In this document: piece by piece, positions 33,397 through 43,608 of the stretch | Position numbering within the stretch: position 1 is the first letter of the stretch | How the letters are laid out: each line of letters starts with the position of its first letter | From: an uncultured Flavobacteriaceae bacterium | GTDB taxonomy: Bacteria; Bacteroidota; Bacteroidia; Flavobacteriales; Flavobacteriaceae | Direction of reading: 5' to 3' | Assembly: GCA_947497145.1 (NCBI GenBank) | Contig: CANMFQ010000013.1 | Span: 1 to 64,000, forward strand | DNA length: 64,000 bases | The notes under the pieces: generated by a model | Seen by the model: only the letters and a program-made list of their open reading frames with translations | Told to the model about the DNA's origin: nothing | Database searches by the model: none | Position numbers and translations under genes: made by a program

Positions 33397-35196
33397 TTAA
33401 TTAATCTTATTTCGTTTACGCTCAACTTCTGTCAAGTGTATTTTACGAATTCTTAAATGTTTTGGTGTTACCTCAACATATTCGTCTTTTTGAATATACT
33501 CTAACGCTTCTTCTAAGGAGAATTTAATTGCTGGTACAATCTTAGCCTTATCATCAGCTCCTGAAGAACGAACGTTTGAAAGTTTCTTTGTTTTTGTGAT
33601 ATTAACGGTCATATCATCACCACGAGAATTCTCGCCAATTACTTGTCCTTCATAAATATCTTCTCCTGGATCTACAAAGAATTTTCCACGATCTTGAAGT
33701 TTATCAATAGAATATGGTATTGCTTTTCCTTTTTCCATAGAAACCAATGATCCATTTTGACGCTGTGGAATATCGCCCTTCATAGGTTGGTACTCTAAAA
33801 ATCGGTGTGCCATAATAGCCTCACCTGCGGTAGCTGTCAACAATTGATTACGTAAGCCAATAATACCACGAGAAGGGATCAAAAACTCACAAATCATTCT
33901 ATCTCCTTTAGCTTCCATACTCGTCATCTCACCTTTACGAATAGAAACCATTTCAACAGCTCTACCCGAAACTTCTTCTGGTAAGTCGATAGTTAAACTC
34001 TCAACAGGCTCACATTTAACGCCATCAATTTCTTTAATAATTACTTGAGGCTGACCAATTTGCAATTCATAGCCTTCTCTACGCATGGTTTCTATTAAAA
34101 CAGAAAGGTGCAATACACCACGGCCAAAGACCAAAAATTTATCTGCACTATCGGTTTCATTTACGCGTAATGCTAAATTCTTTTCTAATTCACGCTCTAA
34201 ACGCTCTTTGATATGACGCGAAGTAACGAATTTACCATCTTGCCCAAAAAATGGACTATCATTAATGGTAAACAACATACTCATAGTAGGCTCATCAATA
34301 GCAATTGTTTTCAATCCTTCCGGATTTTCTATATCTGCTACAGTATCACCTATTTCAAATCCTTCAACACCAACTAAAGCACAAATATCACCTGTTTCAA
34401 CTTCTTGTACTTTTTTACGACCTAGGCCTTCAAATACAAAAAGCTCTTTAATTTTTGATTTTACAATACTCCCATCTCTTTTTACCAAAGAAATTTGTTG
34501 GCCTTCTTTCAATGTACCACGTTGTAACCTTCCGATAGCAATTCGTCCTGTAAAAGAAGAAAAGTCTAAAGAAGTGATTAACATTTGGGTATTACCTTCT
34601 GTAGTTTCGAACGTTGGAATATGTTCAATAACCATATCAAGCAAAGGCTCTATATTTTCAGTTTCATTCTTCCAATCATCACTCATCCAGTTATTTTTTG
34701 CTGAACCGTAAACGGTAGGAAAATCTAACTGCCATTCTTCTGCACCCAACTCAAACATTAGGTCAAAAACTTTTTCATGTACCTCTTCAGGAGTACAGTT
34801 TTCTTTATCAACTTTATTGATAACTACACAAGGTTTTAAACCCAAATCAATTGCCTTTTGCAAAACAAAACGGGTTTGTGGCATAGGACCTTCAAAAGCA
34901 TCTACCAATAACAAAACACCATCTGCCATATTCAAAACACGCTCTACTTCACCACCAAAATCGGCGTGACCAGGGGTGTCGATAATATTTATTTTTGTGT
35001 CTTTATAGACTACAGATACGTTTTTAGAGGTAATTGTAATTCCTCTCTCCCGTTCTAAATCGTTGTTATCTAAAATTAAATCTCCAGTGTTTTGATTCTC
35101 ACGAAACAACTGACAATGGTACATAATTTTATCAACCAAGGTTGTTTTACCGTGGTCAACGTGGGCAATAATGGCAATATTTTTTGTTGCTGACAT
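33397..35196 (-). CDS. typA: Translational GTPase TypA/BipA
   Basis: TypA is a ribosome-associated GTPase of the EF-G group. It has G1 AHVDHGKTTLVDKI, switch ERGITITSKN, G3 DTPGHADFGG and G4 NKVDKENC. Domain 2, an EF-G-like domain and the TypA-specific C-terminal domain follow (LTATAGEAIMAHRFLEYQPMKGD; then KFSLEEALEYIQKDEYVEVTPKHLRIRK). The track starts at 35211, but the Met five residues on (MSATKNIAIIAHVD, 35196) is the family start. A perfect -7 box TATCTTTG lies 41 bp upstream of that start. Confidence 0.96.
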   Translation of the reverse strand: MSATKNIAIIAHVDHGKTTLVDKIMYHCQLFRENQNTGDLILDNNDLERERGITITSKNVSVVYKDTKINIIDTPGHADFGGEVERVLNMADGVLLLVDAFEGPMPQTRFVLQKAIDLGLKPCVVINKVDKENCTPEEVHEKVFDLMFELGAEEWQLDFPTVYGSAKNNWMSDDWKNETENIEPLLDMVIEHIPTFETTEGNTQMLITSLDFSSFTGRIAIGRLQRGTLKEGQQISLVKRDGSIVKSKIKELFVFEGLGRKKVQEVETGDICALVGVEGFEIGDTVADIENPEGLKTIAIDEPTMSMLFTINDSPFFGQDGKFVTSRHIKERLERELEKNLALRVNETDSADKFLVFGRGVLHLSVLIETMRREGYELQIGQPQVIIKEIDGVKCEPVESLTIDLPEEVSGRAVEMVSIRKGEMTSMEAKGDRMICEFLIPSRGIIGLRNQLLTATAGEAIMAHRFLEYQPMKGDIPQRQNGSLVSMEKGKAIPYSIDKLQDRGKFFVDPGEDIYEGQVIGENSRGDDMTVNITKTKKLSNVRSSGADDKAKIVPAIKFSLEEALEYIQKDEYVEVTPKHLRIRKIHLTEVERKRNKIN

Positions 35197-35236
35197 ATTC
35201 TTAAATTTCAATAGTAACCCTACTATTTTGAGCGTG

Positions 35237-35271
35237 CAAAGATACTGCTATTTTTTTCTTTAAAAGCGAAA
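35237..35271 (-). promoter_or_regulatory. Candidate typA promoter
   Basis: On the minus strand, TTTC (35268-35271) with a 23-nt spacer, or TTTT (35262-35265) with a 17-nt spacer, precedes a perfect TATCTTTG (35237-35244). Confidence 0.55.
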
Positions 35272-35432
35272 CTTATGTTATTTTTACTGTGTTGATATTG
35301 AGCGGATTGTTTTTAGAAAAACTTCATTACAATATCATTACCAGCGATGGAGGCTTTCCATATTGTTACTGCATCTACCAAAAAACACCTGTAGGCTCGT
35401 ATGCATGCTCAAGCTTGCACCAAAAGTCAATC

Positions 35433-35966
35433 TTAGTGTCTTGTACGTATCGCCCAGCCTATTCTGGCTCCCAAAATTAGCGTAGCTCCACGCCCAAAAT
35501 CTCCTTCATAATAGCCAAGTCCACCTTCTAGACGGTAAAAAAATCCACGTCTGTACGTTCGTTGTATTCCATAAACAGGCCCTACAACAAATGCAGATTC
35601 TATTGCTAAATCCCCAATTATGGGATTTCCATTTTGATAGACCAATGTACCAGCAATGTAATTACCTGAATTACCTGCAATACGCTTCCCTTTCGCTAGC
35701 CTTCTTTCCATATTGTAGTAATAGCGATACTGCCCTCTAAGAATAGGATAAATACCATAATTTGTTGTACAACCACTGCAACCTCGAAGTCCAAAACCTG
35801 TTATCACTTCTAAACTAGCAGTAGCATTTTTTGAAGTACCAATTTCGTACAATACACTCGGCAAAGGCAAGCCCAATTGCAGCTGACTCCCTTCAACATT
35901 TTTATCTGATTGTGCCTGTATACGGCATTGAAACACTAGAAACAAGACAACAAAAACTAAACGCAT
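35433..35966 (-). CDS. Small outer-membrane protein, probable beta-barrel
   Basis: The 177-residue protein has a signal peptide (about 1-19, LVFVVLFLVFQCRIQAQ) and a mature part of alternating strands rich in Gly and aromatics (EVITGFGLRGCSGCTTNYGIYPILRGQYRYYYNMERRL, then GFFYRLEGGLGYYEGDF, and GATLILGARIGWAI at the C-terminus). This suggests an eight-stranded barrel. It has a CSGC pair of Cys. I do not recognise a named family. It stands alone between divergent typA and the large nuclease gene. Confidence 0.6.
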   Translation of the reverse strand: MRLVFVVLFLVFQCRIQAQSDKNVEGSQLQLGLPLPSVLYEIGTSKNATASLEVITGFGLRGCSGCTTNYGIYPILRGQYRYYYNMERRLAKGKRIAGNSGNYIAGTLVYQNGNPIIGDLAIESAFVVGPVYGIQRTYRRGFFYRLEGGLGYYEGDFGRGATLILGARIGWAIRTRH

Positions 35967-36183
35967 ATTACTATTGATTTTAAAGGATTACACGTACTTT
36001 TTTCAAAAAGTGTATGTGCTTACTCTATCAAAGATACCTAAAAACATATAATCTAAACAAGCCTTATTATTCAACTCTTATTAAGCTAGGGTTAAACCCA
36101 GTTTATGCGTTAGAAAACCTATTACCACTTTTTAAAATAAAATGCTGCACTGCTTTTTTTTGTTTAACCGTTGCGATTGCAAA

Positions 36184-36242
36184 TAGTGTCTGATTGGAAA
36201 TACCCAAAAAGTAAATTTGCTTCTTTTTGCGACCAGACACTA
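36184..36242. repeat. Short dispersed palindromic repeat, copy C
   Basis: TAGTGTCTG / CAGACACTA (36184-36192 and 36234-36242) bounds a 59-bp element. The interior GGAAATACCCAAAAAGTAAATTTGCTTCTTTTTG shares both halves with copy B at 24519-24600, and the AGTAAATTTG-like part with copy A. It lies in an intergenic gap between 35967 and 36312 that otherwise holds only the terminator below. Confidence 0.65.
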
Positions 36243-36252
36243 AATAGGGTAA

Positions 36253-36292
36253 AAAAAAAGAGTCCAAAAACTAAATTTAAGGACTCTTTTTT
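36253..36292 (-). terminator. Terminator of the lamin-tail/nuclease gene
   Basis: AAAAAAAGAGTCC / GGACTCTTTTTT (36253-36265 and 36281-36292) has a 15-nt loop and a U tract on the minus-strand transcript. It lies 20 bp beyond the stop. Confidence 0.85.
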
Positions 36293-36312
36293 AATGGATA
36301 GTTTCTTCACTA

Positions 36313-39300
36313 TCATTTCACAAAACGCAGTGTTTTTTGTTCTTCCCCATTAACTACAGGCTTTAGAAAATAGATTCCCCTACCGAGTTTTCTCACATTT
36401 AATTTAACTATAGATTTTCCTGAGCGCACATTTTTAGTGCTTTGTAAACGCTTTCTACCATAAAAATCATACACTACAAAACTTGCCCTTACATCTTGGG
36501 TACTTTTAATAGATACTTGCGCCGTATTTCTCACAGGGTTTCGTGCCAATCTCACCTTTGTAAACACCAATGGCGTTTCTCCATCACAACTACCTAACTT
36601 TGCCCCTCTTCTAATAAAACGTTCAGCCGTCCATGGTGGTAAGCAAAGTGTTTTACCCTTATAGCATACTTGAACTTTTGCAAAATGAGGATTGTTACCA
36701 CAGCTAACATCTTGTACTGTTACTTTTATCTCTTTGCTCACCGAACAACCATGGGCATCTGTAACCGTTACCGTAAATACCGTATCCTCTTTAGGACAAA
36801 CGGTAATACTGTTGCCTGTTTCACCTGTACTCCAAACAATATCATAAGTTTCTGACGTATTCGCTATATTCTGTATGAATAAGGTGGCACATTCTTCCTT
36901 AGCATAGCCCAAATACACAGTAGTATCACCCGAGATATCATAGGTTATAGCAGCCGGTTCAGTAATTTCAATACCATCAATAAGTAATTCTGAGTTTTGG
37001 GCATCTTGAATAATTACAGCATAGTCACCTGCAGGAAGCCCCGTAGCTGTTTCGGTATCCTGCCCATCACTCCACATATACGTATAGGGCGGCACACCAC
37101 CCGTAACCATAAGTGCAATAGCACCGTCATTTGCGCCATTACAACTTACATTAGTAGCAGTTACAGTAGCTTCTAAAGGAGCGTTCATAAACTTAAACCG
37201 TGCAGACACTGGAAAGTGGTCAGAAGCTGTACGGGCATAATCACTATCATAAAATTCATAATGCACACTCACAGAATTGTTTATATACTCTGCTGACAAT
37301 TCATTGGTAAATGTAATATGGTCAATCATATTTTCTCTTGAAACAAAAGAACGAAAACCTTGCTCACTAAGCACTTCTGTAATCACCGTATAGTTATCAG
37401 CATCTGCAACATAGCTTTCAAAACTAGAAACAGTTGTGGAAACATCTGCTACCGTTTCGTCTACATCATCATTATAATCCCCTAATAAAATTACATTTCT
37501 ATCAGCAAATTGTGCGTCTAAAGAATCTTTTAATACTTCCACATCAAACTTACGCATATCATACCTATTCTGTGGCTGATTGCTGCTGTTTGCACGAGCG
37601 TGTAATGCAATAATATCTAATTGCTCGGTCACCCCATTTATAGTCACATCAGCAGTCATTAAAAAAGGTAATCGACCACTGGCATAAAAGCGATTAGTTT
37701 CACTAGGGTAGCCCACCAAAGCACTGTCATCACCGCCATTATAGGAAGGGTGAATGGTTTTTAAAAGTGCCCTTGTTCGTATAGGATTTACGGTTTCTGT
37801 TTTATAAATAAAGCCTACTTTTTGAAAAGGAGGGTCACCAGCAGGATACGAAACGGCATCAGACAACACAAAATCATACCCTGGCAACAAACCAACCATT
37901 TCTTCAAACAAAGCATCATCTGCTATTTCTTCAACAGTATATACATCAGCATCTAATTCAGCTAAAACAGCAAGCACACTGTCTCTTTGAATAGCATCAG
38001 ACATAGGATTACCTGCTGGTGGAGCATTATTCTCATTTCCAAACCACTCAATATTCCAAGCAACAATATCAAAAGTATCGTCTTTAGGAATACCAAGTGT
38101 ATCACCTGGTGGCACAAAGGTTTCAGCGCAAGGCACATCGGCACCTATACGCGGTAATAACTGAAAAGTATCATTAAACCGCCCAACTACTCCAATAACC
38201 TCAGCACAAGATGCTGGCTGCGCTAGCCCTACCAAATCTGTCACATCAAAATCAACACGAAGCTGTCCCGCACCACTAGCATCGGTTAAGGTAAAATTAG
38301 AATTTCCAAACAGCAAATCACCAGGATTAGGAAAATTAACATTAGCTATTCGTACCAGTTCTCCGGGATAATCGCCCAATTGGGATAGCGTAATTGTTTG
38401 TGGTGTTATCGTGGTTGTTGGTGGCGCATTTTTTTCTACCACAGCAACAGGACTAATTTGCACCAAACCATTGAAAGCAGTACGGGTACCTGTTACCGTT
38501 AGTGAATCGCCAATAGCAAAAACACCGTCGCCATGTACGGCCTCATCAAAAATTGCAATACCACCAGAGGCATCTTGAATAAATGCAGGACCACCAAAAT
38601 TATCTGCAGCTGTAAGTATACCCGTTACGGTAACAATATCGCCATCGGTAGCCGCTCTAGCAGCTGCAATACTAATAATTTCACCAGGATTGACTACGGC
38701 ATCATTTGCCGCACCGGGTGTAGGTGTTCGAGCTTCATAGGAACTGGTATTTCGTACTCCCCCTGCTCCATTGGGTATTCTTTGTAAAGATTCATTAGCA
38801 GAATCACCATGTATACTTTCATTGAGTTGCTCCTCTCCATCATTTAACAATACCAACAATTCGGCATCATCAGCATCATTCGTATCGTACACAATAGCAT
38901 CAACAAGACCTATGAGTGTCACAGGCATACCTGTTTCAAAATCGGCAGCATCACCAGCATACAAAGCAACAGCATCGGCTCCATTTTGAAACGTATTAGA
39001 AGGAACTACCAAATCTACATTGCGTACCGCCTCATTTCCAATAACAAAATAGCCTTCAGAATTAGTGGAATAATTAGTCAAGTCAATTACCCTGTAGCTA
39101 TTATCATTATTACCATTATACAATACTAACACCAAGCCATTTAAAGTGGTATTGCCAGTTCCACCATCAAACAATTCTACAAACTCTAAAGTGTCTGTCC
39201 CCGCAGTATCGGCATCGAGTTCATTAATAACAATAGCAATTGGTCCCACCACATTAGCCACCTCATTTTCACGAGCAGGTGTATTAACCGCTTGCCCGTT

Positions 39301-40398
39301 GGCTGCCTCTGCATCAGGAAAATCTGGTAAACCCTGACCATCAAAATCATTACGCACCCAATCAGAAACAGCATCTGTATCCGTAGCATTTGGAATTCTT
39401 GAAGCTCCGCCAACAGTTAAAGAAAGACCATCAAAACCGCGCTCTAAAACAACTGCTGTGTAATTCATATCGTTAGTACCCCCATCATGAACGCCAACCC
39501 CATCAGTAATACGCTCCCAAGGCATTACATCCAAGGCGCCATCATCATCAGTATCTAAATCATCGCCTAAGCTTCCCGTAAAATTCTCAACCAAAAGCAG
39601 CGATAAGGTTCCGTTCTCAAGAGCATTATTTAAAAAGCCTGTTGTATAATATCCATTGGTATCTGTAGTTCCAAGGGTAATGACTTCATCAATTGTCCCC
39701 AGCGCACTATTATCTCCTTCAATTTCTAAAAGCGAAAAGGCACTTAAATCAGTATTTGGAGGAGCGTATATTTCAATAAATTCGTTTGTATCACTACCAT
39801 CATGATTACATACAAACTCATTAATTATTGGATTTAACGTAGGCACTCCAAAACTTTGCCCCGTATTTATGGCTTCAAACGTATTGGCAGTACTTACCTC
39901 CCAAGAAAAATCATCATATTCAAGCCCCTCTCCTACCAAACTCAGTGAAGCGCCAATAGGTGTAGCCGAGCTTTCAGCTACTCCAATATCTGTACTGGTC
40001 ATTCCATCTGCTGGCCCACCAACCGCGGTTAATACACCTTCGTAGCTTAAAAATTGAATCACATTGTCCGAATTATCGACCAAAGCAATGCCGTCTGGCG
40101 CACCATTTTGCAAACCACTAACAGAAACGATAACTGTTCCATAGCCATTTTGCTGATTATCAATTGTAGTAGCCAAATTACGAGACCCATAAACGGCACC
40201 ATTTGAACCATTGTAAAAAACCAAAGACCAACCTGATAAATTGGTTCCTGCAACCCCTGCTATTTCAATAGCTTCACCAACATCTGTACCAGCATTATCG
40301 TAATGTATTTCATTAATAAAGACTGTCTGCCCCATTAAACTAGTACAACAAAACAACAGTAAACCTACTGCTAAGGATTTAAGTATTCTTCTTTTCAT
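36313..40398 (-). CDS. T9SS-exported lamin-tail and endonuclease/exonuclease/phosphatase protein
   Basis: I take the start at 40398 (MKRRILKSLAVGLLLFCCTSLMGQ, a signal peptide). The resulting protein is 1361 residues. It has three lamin-tail-like domains, each opening with an INE motif (FINEIHYDNAGTD, IINEFVCNHDGSD, VINELDADTAGTD). An OB-like/DUF5689-type module follows (TDGDIVTVTGILTAADNFG). The EEP nuclease domain (about 790-1080) has DIVAWNIEWFG, HARANSS, LGDYNDDVDE and the catalytic ASDHFPV. A SprB-type repeat (CNGANDGAIALMVTGGVPPYTYMWSDGQ) and a T9SS type A sorting domain follow, ending GRGIYFLKPVVNGEEQKTLRFVK. It is likely a cell-surface or secreted nuclease for nucleotide or phosphate scavenging, similar in plan to ExeM-type nucleases. 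Confidence 0.88.
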   Translation of the reverse strand: MKRRILKSLAVGLLLFCCTSLMGQTVFINEIHYDNAGTDVGEAIEIAGVAGTNLSGWSLVFYNGSNGAVYGSRNLATTIDNQQNGYGTVIVSVSGLQNGAPDGIALVDNSDNVIQFLSYEGVLTAVGGPADGMTSTDIGVAESSATPIGASLSLVGEGLEYDDFSWEVSTANTFEAINTGQSFGVPTLNPIINEFVCNHDGSDTNEFIEIYAPPNTDLSAFSLLEIEGDNSALGTIDEVITLGTTDTNGYYTTGFLNNALENGTLSLLLVENFTGSLGDDLDTDDDGALDVMPWERITDGVGVHDGGTNDMNYTAVVLERGFDGLSLTVGGASRIPNATDTDAVSDWVRNDFDGQGLPDFPDAEAANGQAVNTPARENEVANVVGPIAIVINELDADTAGTDTLEFVELFDGGTGNTTLNGLVLVLYNGNNDNSYRVIDLTNYSTNSEGYFVIGNEAVRNVDLVVPSNTFQNGADAVALYAGDAADFETGMPVTLIGLVDAIVYDTNDADDAELLVLLNDGEEQLNESIHGDSANESLQRIPNGAGGVRNTSSYEARTPTPGAANDAVVNPGEIISIAAARAATDGDIVTVTGILTAADNFGGPAFIQDASGGIAIFDEAVHGDGVFAIGDSLTVTGTRTAFNGLVQISPVAVVEKNAPPTTTITPQTITLSQLGDYPGELVRIANVNFPNPGDLLFGNSNFTLTDASGAGQLRVDFDVTDLVGLAQPASCAEVIGVVGRFNDTFQLLPRIGADVPCAETFVPPGDTLGIPKDDTFDIVAWNIEWFGNENNAPPAGNPMSDAIQRDSVLAVLAELDADVYTVEEIADDALFEEMVGLLPGYDFVLSDAVSYPAGDPPFQKVGFIYKTETVNPIRTRALLKTIHPSYNGGDDSALVGYPSETNRFYASGRLPFLMTADVTINGVTEQLDIIALHARANSSNQPQNRYDMRKFDVEVLKDSLDAQFADRNVILLGDYNDDVDETVADVSTTVSSFESYVADADNYTVITEVLSEQGFRSFVSRENMIDHITFTNELSAEYINNSVSVHYEFYDSDYARTASDHFPVSARFKFMNAPLEATVTATNVSCNGANDGAIALMVTGGVPPYTYMWSDGQDTETATGLPAGDYAVIIQDAQNSELLIDGIEITEPAAITYDISGDTTVYLGYAKEECATLFIQNIANTSETYDIVWSTGETGNSITVCPKEDTVFTVTVTDAHGCSVSKEIKVTVQDVSCGNNPHFAKVQVCYKGKTLCLPPWTAERFIRRGAKLGSCDGETPLVFTKVRLARNPVRNTAQVSIKSTQDVRASFVVYDFYGRKRLQSTKNVRSGKSIVKLNVRKLGRGIYFLKPVVNGEEQKTLRFVK

Positions 40399-40677
40399 AT
40401 TAATATAGTTTAGCATCAATTACACAATAAACAAAATTACATAATCACCTCACTGTCTGTACATTTAATCATATTAAATTATGATTAAGAACTCATCAAG
40501 ACATGTTCTTTCACCTGCTAATTATCCATTTTGCACCCCAATTTTGTCATTTTTGAGTTCCGTAGTCATATTACGGAACAAAAAAATGCCTTCTCCCCGG
40601 CACTAAAACGATAATTATTGGTTCCAAACAAAAAGTCAAGACGAGTTGGACAATAAAAATGATGTATCAATTTTTAA

Positions 40678-40712
40678 TTTCAAGGTATGATTCGTACGAA
40701 ATAGTATCTTTA
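40678..40712 (+). promoter_or_regulatory. Candidate kdsA promoter
   Basis: TTTC (40678-40681), a 23-nt spacer and TATCTTTA (40705-40712, one mismatch to TAnnTTTG) lie 17 bp before the kdsA ATG. The rest of the gap 40420-40677 shows nothing that I can name. Confidence 0.4.
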
Positions 40713-40729
40713 CATAAAAATCACATAGC

Positions 40730-41551
40730 ATGAATCTTTCTTACATACCTCAAATAAAACATACTAAAAGTAGTCAATTTTTCTTACTATCAGGCCCTTG
40801 CGCTATTGAAGGTGAAGAAATGGCTTTACGTATTGCTGAGAAAATTGTTTCAATTACCGATAAATTAGAAATACCCTATGTTTTTAAAGGGAGTTTTAAA
40901 AAAGCAAATCGTAGTCGTGTAGATTCTTTTACAGGCATAGGAGACAAGAAAGCACTAAAGATTCTTCGTAAAGTATCAGAAACCTTTAACGTACCTACCA
41001 TTACAGATATTCACACCGAACAAGATGCTGATATGGCAGCCGAATATGTTGATGTGCTTCAAATTCCTGCATTCTTGGTAAGGCAAACCGATTTGGTTGT
41101 TGCCGCTGCAAAAACAGGTAAAGTAGTCAATTTAAAGAAAGGGCAATTTATGAGTCCCGAAAGTATGAAACATGCCGTAACCAAAGTAACTGATTCTGGC
41201 AATGAGCAGGTTATGGTTACCGACCGAGGCACCATGTTTGGATACCAGGATATGGTGGTTGATTTTAGAGGAATTCCTACCATGAAAGCCTATGCGCCTG
41301 TGGTTTTAGATGTAACCCATTCCCTACAGCAACCCAACCAATCATCGGGTGTTACAGGAGGGCGACCAGATATGATTGAAACAATTGCTAGAGCAGGAAT
41401 CGCAACAGGCGTAGATGGTATTTTTATGGAGACCCATTTTGACCCCGCTAATGCCAAAAGCGATGGAGCAAACATGTTGCATTTAAACCATTTAGAAAAA
41501 TTACTAACGAATTTAGTTGCCCTACGAAAAACCGTGAATAGCTTGCAATAA
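40730..41551 (+). CDS. kdsA: 3-deoxy-8-phosphooctulonate synthase (KDO-8-P synthase)
   Basis: KdsA condenses phosphoenolpyruvate and arabinose 5-phosphate to KDO-8-phosphate for lipopolysaccharide. The 273-residue protein has the family blocks LLSGPCAIEGEEMALRIAE, YVFKGSFKKANRSRVDSFTGIG, VPTITDIHTEQDA, LQIPAFLVRQTDLVVAAAKTGKVVNLKKGQF, MVTDRGTMFGYQDMVVDFRG and VLDVTHSLQQPN. The residue after SGP is Cys, as in the metal-dependent class. It is followed at 43 bp by a DUF3857 gene on the same strand. Confidence 0.96.
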   Translation: MNLSYIPQIKHTKSSQFFLLSGPCAIEGEEMALRIAEKIVSITDKLEIPYVFKGSFKKANRSRVDSFTGIGDKKALKILRKVSETFNVPTITDIHTEQDADMAAEYVDVLQIPAFLVRQTDLVVAAAKTGKVVNLKKGQFMSPESMKHAVTKVTDSGNEQVMVTDRGTMFGYQDMVVDFRGIPTMKAYAPVVLDVTHSLQQPNQSSGVTGGRPDMIETIARAGIATGVDGIFMETHFDPANAKSDGANMLHLNHLEKLLTNLVALRKTVNSLQ

Positions 41552-41594
41552 AGTGTGTTAATACAAGTTATTTAACAATACCAACCAAACCAAT

Positions 41595-43562
41595 ATGCGT
41601 TCCATTATTATTACCCTAACCCTATTTTTTATAAATAGCTATTGTTTTTATGCTCAACAACCAGATACTTTTGGAAGAGTAACCGATTACGAACGGAATT
41701 TAACCAGCTACGAAAAAGACACCACTGCAAACGCTTTAGTTCTCTATGAAAGAGGTGATAATTACTTTAAAGTAATAAATAGATATGTACGGTTAGTTAA
41801 AGAATATCATGTTAAAATAAAACTTTTCAATGAAAAAGCATTTGATGAAGCTACCATTACTATTCCTCTACGTAGAACTCAAAAATCATCAGAAAAACTT
41901 ACCAATATCAAGGCATTAACGCATAACGGCACAAAACAATTTAATGTACTACCTAAAGAGATTTTCACAAAAGATATAAACCAATACAGGACAGAAAAAT
42001 CCTTTACTTTTCCTAAACTAGAAAAAGGTAGTATTATTGAATATACATACACTGTAGTATCGCCATTTTTTTACAATTTTAGAGGTTGGAATTTTCAATG
42101 GAGTATTCCTAAACTATACAGCGAATTTAATGCGAAAATTCCGGGGAATTACATTTACAATCGCTCATTAATTGGCACTCTTAAATTGGATGTTAATGAT
42201 GCAAGTATCAAAAAAGAGTGTTTTCATATTGATGGTATTCCAAAAAGCGCCGATTGTGAAATTCTAAAGTATGCAATGAAAAATATTCCTTCTTTTAAAA
42301 TTGAGGAAGATTATATGTTAGCGCCGTCAAATTACATTTCTAGATTAGATTTTGAACTGTCAGAGCACCGTCTTTTTAATGGCAGTATAGATAGGTACAC
42401 CAAAACATGGAATGATGTAGACAAGGAATTTAAAAATGACAAAAACATTGGTAGACAACTTTCTAAAACTGGATTTTTTGAAAACCATGTACCCAACGAA
42501 TTATTAACTACAGGAGACCCACTTACACGAGCAAAAAATATTTACACTTTTGTACAACAACACTTCACTTGGAATAAGCGCTATGGCATCTACAGAAAAG
42601 CACGTGTTAAAGAAGCCTTTGAAGAGCGCAAGGGTAACGTTTCTGAAATAAACATGTCATTAATTAACTTACTCAATGCAGCGAAAATTAAAACCAATTT
42701 AATGTTATTATCTACCAGAAGTCAGGGACTACCCAAAAAGACACACCCTGTAATGAGTGATTTTAATTATGTAATTGCCAAAATTACAATTGATGAAAAA
42801 GAATATTTTCTAGACGCCACCAGTAAATACCACCCTTTTGGAATTCTTCCTTTTCGAACATTAAATGTTTACGGAAGAGTAATGGATTTTAAAAATCATA
42901 GTTATTGGCAAAATATTCAGCCTGAAGCAAATAATCTAAAACAAGCAAGAGCTGTAATTAGTTTTAATCTTGAGGAACAAAAAGCTAGCGGCATTATTGA
43001 TGTTGTCAATACTGGATACAATGCGATAAATAAAAAAATAACATTTGACAACTATACTGAAGATGTATATTTAAAGAATTGGGAGAAAAAAATAGCAGGA
43101 GATTTTGAAATTATAAACTACAAGCTAAATAAAGATAGAAGTACTGAAACTATGGTTTCTGAGCGTTTTGAATATGAACTACAAAACATTATTAACGGAG
43201 ATATAATTTACTTAAATCCGTTTTTGATTCGTTTTTTTAACAAGAACCCCTTCACGCTTGAAAAACGTAATTACCCTGTAGACTTTGGATACCCTAGAAA
43301 ATATAAATACCTAACAACTATAAAAATACCTGAAGGCTATAAAATACAGGAACTCCCCAAAAACCAACGTATTAAACTAGGTGAAAATCTCGTTATTCTA
43401 AGGTTTCTTGCAGAAGCCCAAAATAATCAAGTGGGCATTTCATTTAATTTAGACCTAAATAATAGTACATACTCCAGCAAAGACTATGAAAATTTGAAGC
43501 AAATCTTCAAACAAATCACCAACATTCAACAAAATTCATTACTCGTTTTTAAAAAGGAATAG
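41595..43562 (+). CDS. DUF3857/transglutaminase-like secreted protein
   Basis: The 655-residue protein has a signal peptide (about 1-21, ending FYAQQ), a DUF3857 domain (about 55-230, with ALTHNGTKQFNVLPKEIFTKDINQYRTEKSFTFPKLEKGSIIEYTYTV) and a transglutaminase-like domain (about 290-430). In the last, the Cys of the usual catalytic triad is not evident: GNVSEINMSLINLLNAAKI has Ser where a Cys-bearing turn is usual, while FLDATSKYHPFG keeps the Asp. It is thus probably a non-catalytic envelope protein. It sits between kdsA and a sulfatase with 43- and 46-bp gaps. Confidence 0.75.
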   Translation: MRSIIITLTLFFINSYCFYAQQPDTFGRVTDYERNLTSYEKDTTANALVLYERGDNYFKVINRYVRLVKEYHVKIKLFNEKAFDEATITIPLRRTQKSSEKLTNIKALTHNGTKQFNVLPKEIFTKDINQYRTEKSFTFPKLEKGSIIEYTYTVVSPFFYNFRGWNFQWSIPKLYSEFNAKIPGNYIYNRSLIGTLKLDVNDASIKKECFHIDGIPKSADCEILKYAMKNIPSFKIEEDYMLAPSNYISRLDFELSEHRLFNGSIDRYTKTWNDVDKEFKNDKNIGRQLSKTGFFENHVPNELLTTGDPLTRAKNIYTFVQQHFTWNKRYGIYRKARVKEAFEERKGNVSEINMSLINLLNAAKIKTNLMLLSTRSQGLPKKTHPVMSDFNYVIAKITIDEKEYFLDATSKYHPFGILPFRTLNVYGRVMDFKNHSYWQNIQPEANNLKQARAVISFNLEEQKASGIIDVVNTGYNAINKKITFDNYTEDVYLKNWEKKIAGDFEIINYKLNKDRSTETMVSERFEYELQNIINGDIIYLNPFLIRFFNKNPFTLEKRNYPVDFGYPRKYKYLTTIKIPEGYKIQELPKNQRIKLGENLVILRFLAEAQNNQVGISFNLDLNNSTYSSKDYENLKQIFKQITNIQQNSLLVFKKE

Positions 43563-43608
43563 GCTTATTTTTTTGTACTTTAGGGCGACCTTTTAAATCA
43601 ACGTAAGT

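Noticed and set aside
33222-33404. 60-residue ORF between ppgK and typA
   Set aside because: It covers the typA terminator hairpin and reads as low-complexity sequence.
41595-43562. Active transglutaminase or protease assignment for the DUF3857 protein
   Set aside because: I could not see a clear catalytic Cys in the expected position, so only the fold family is claimed.
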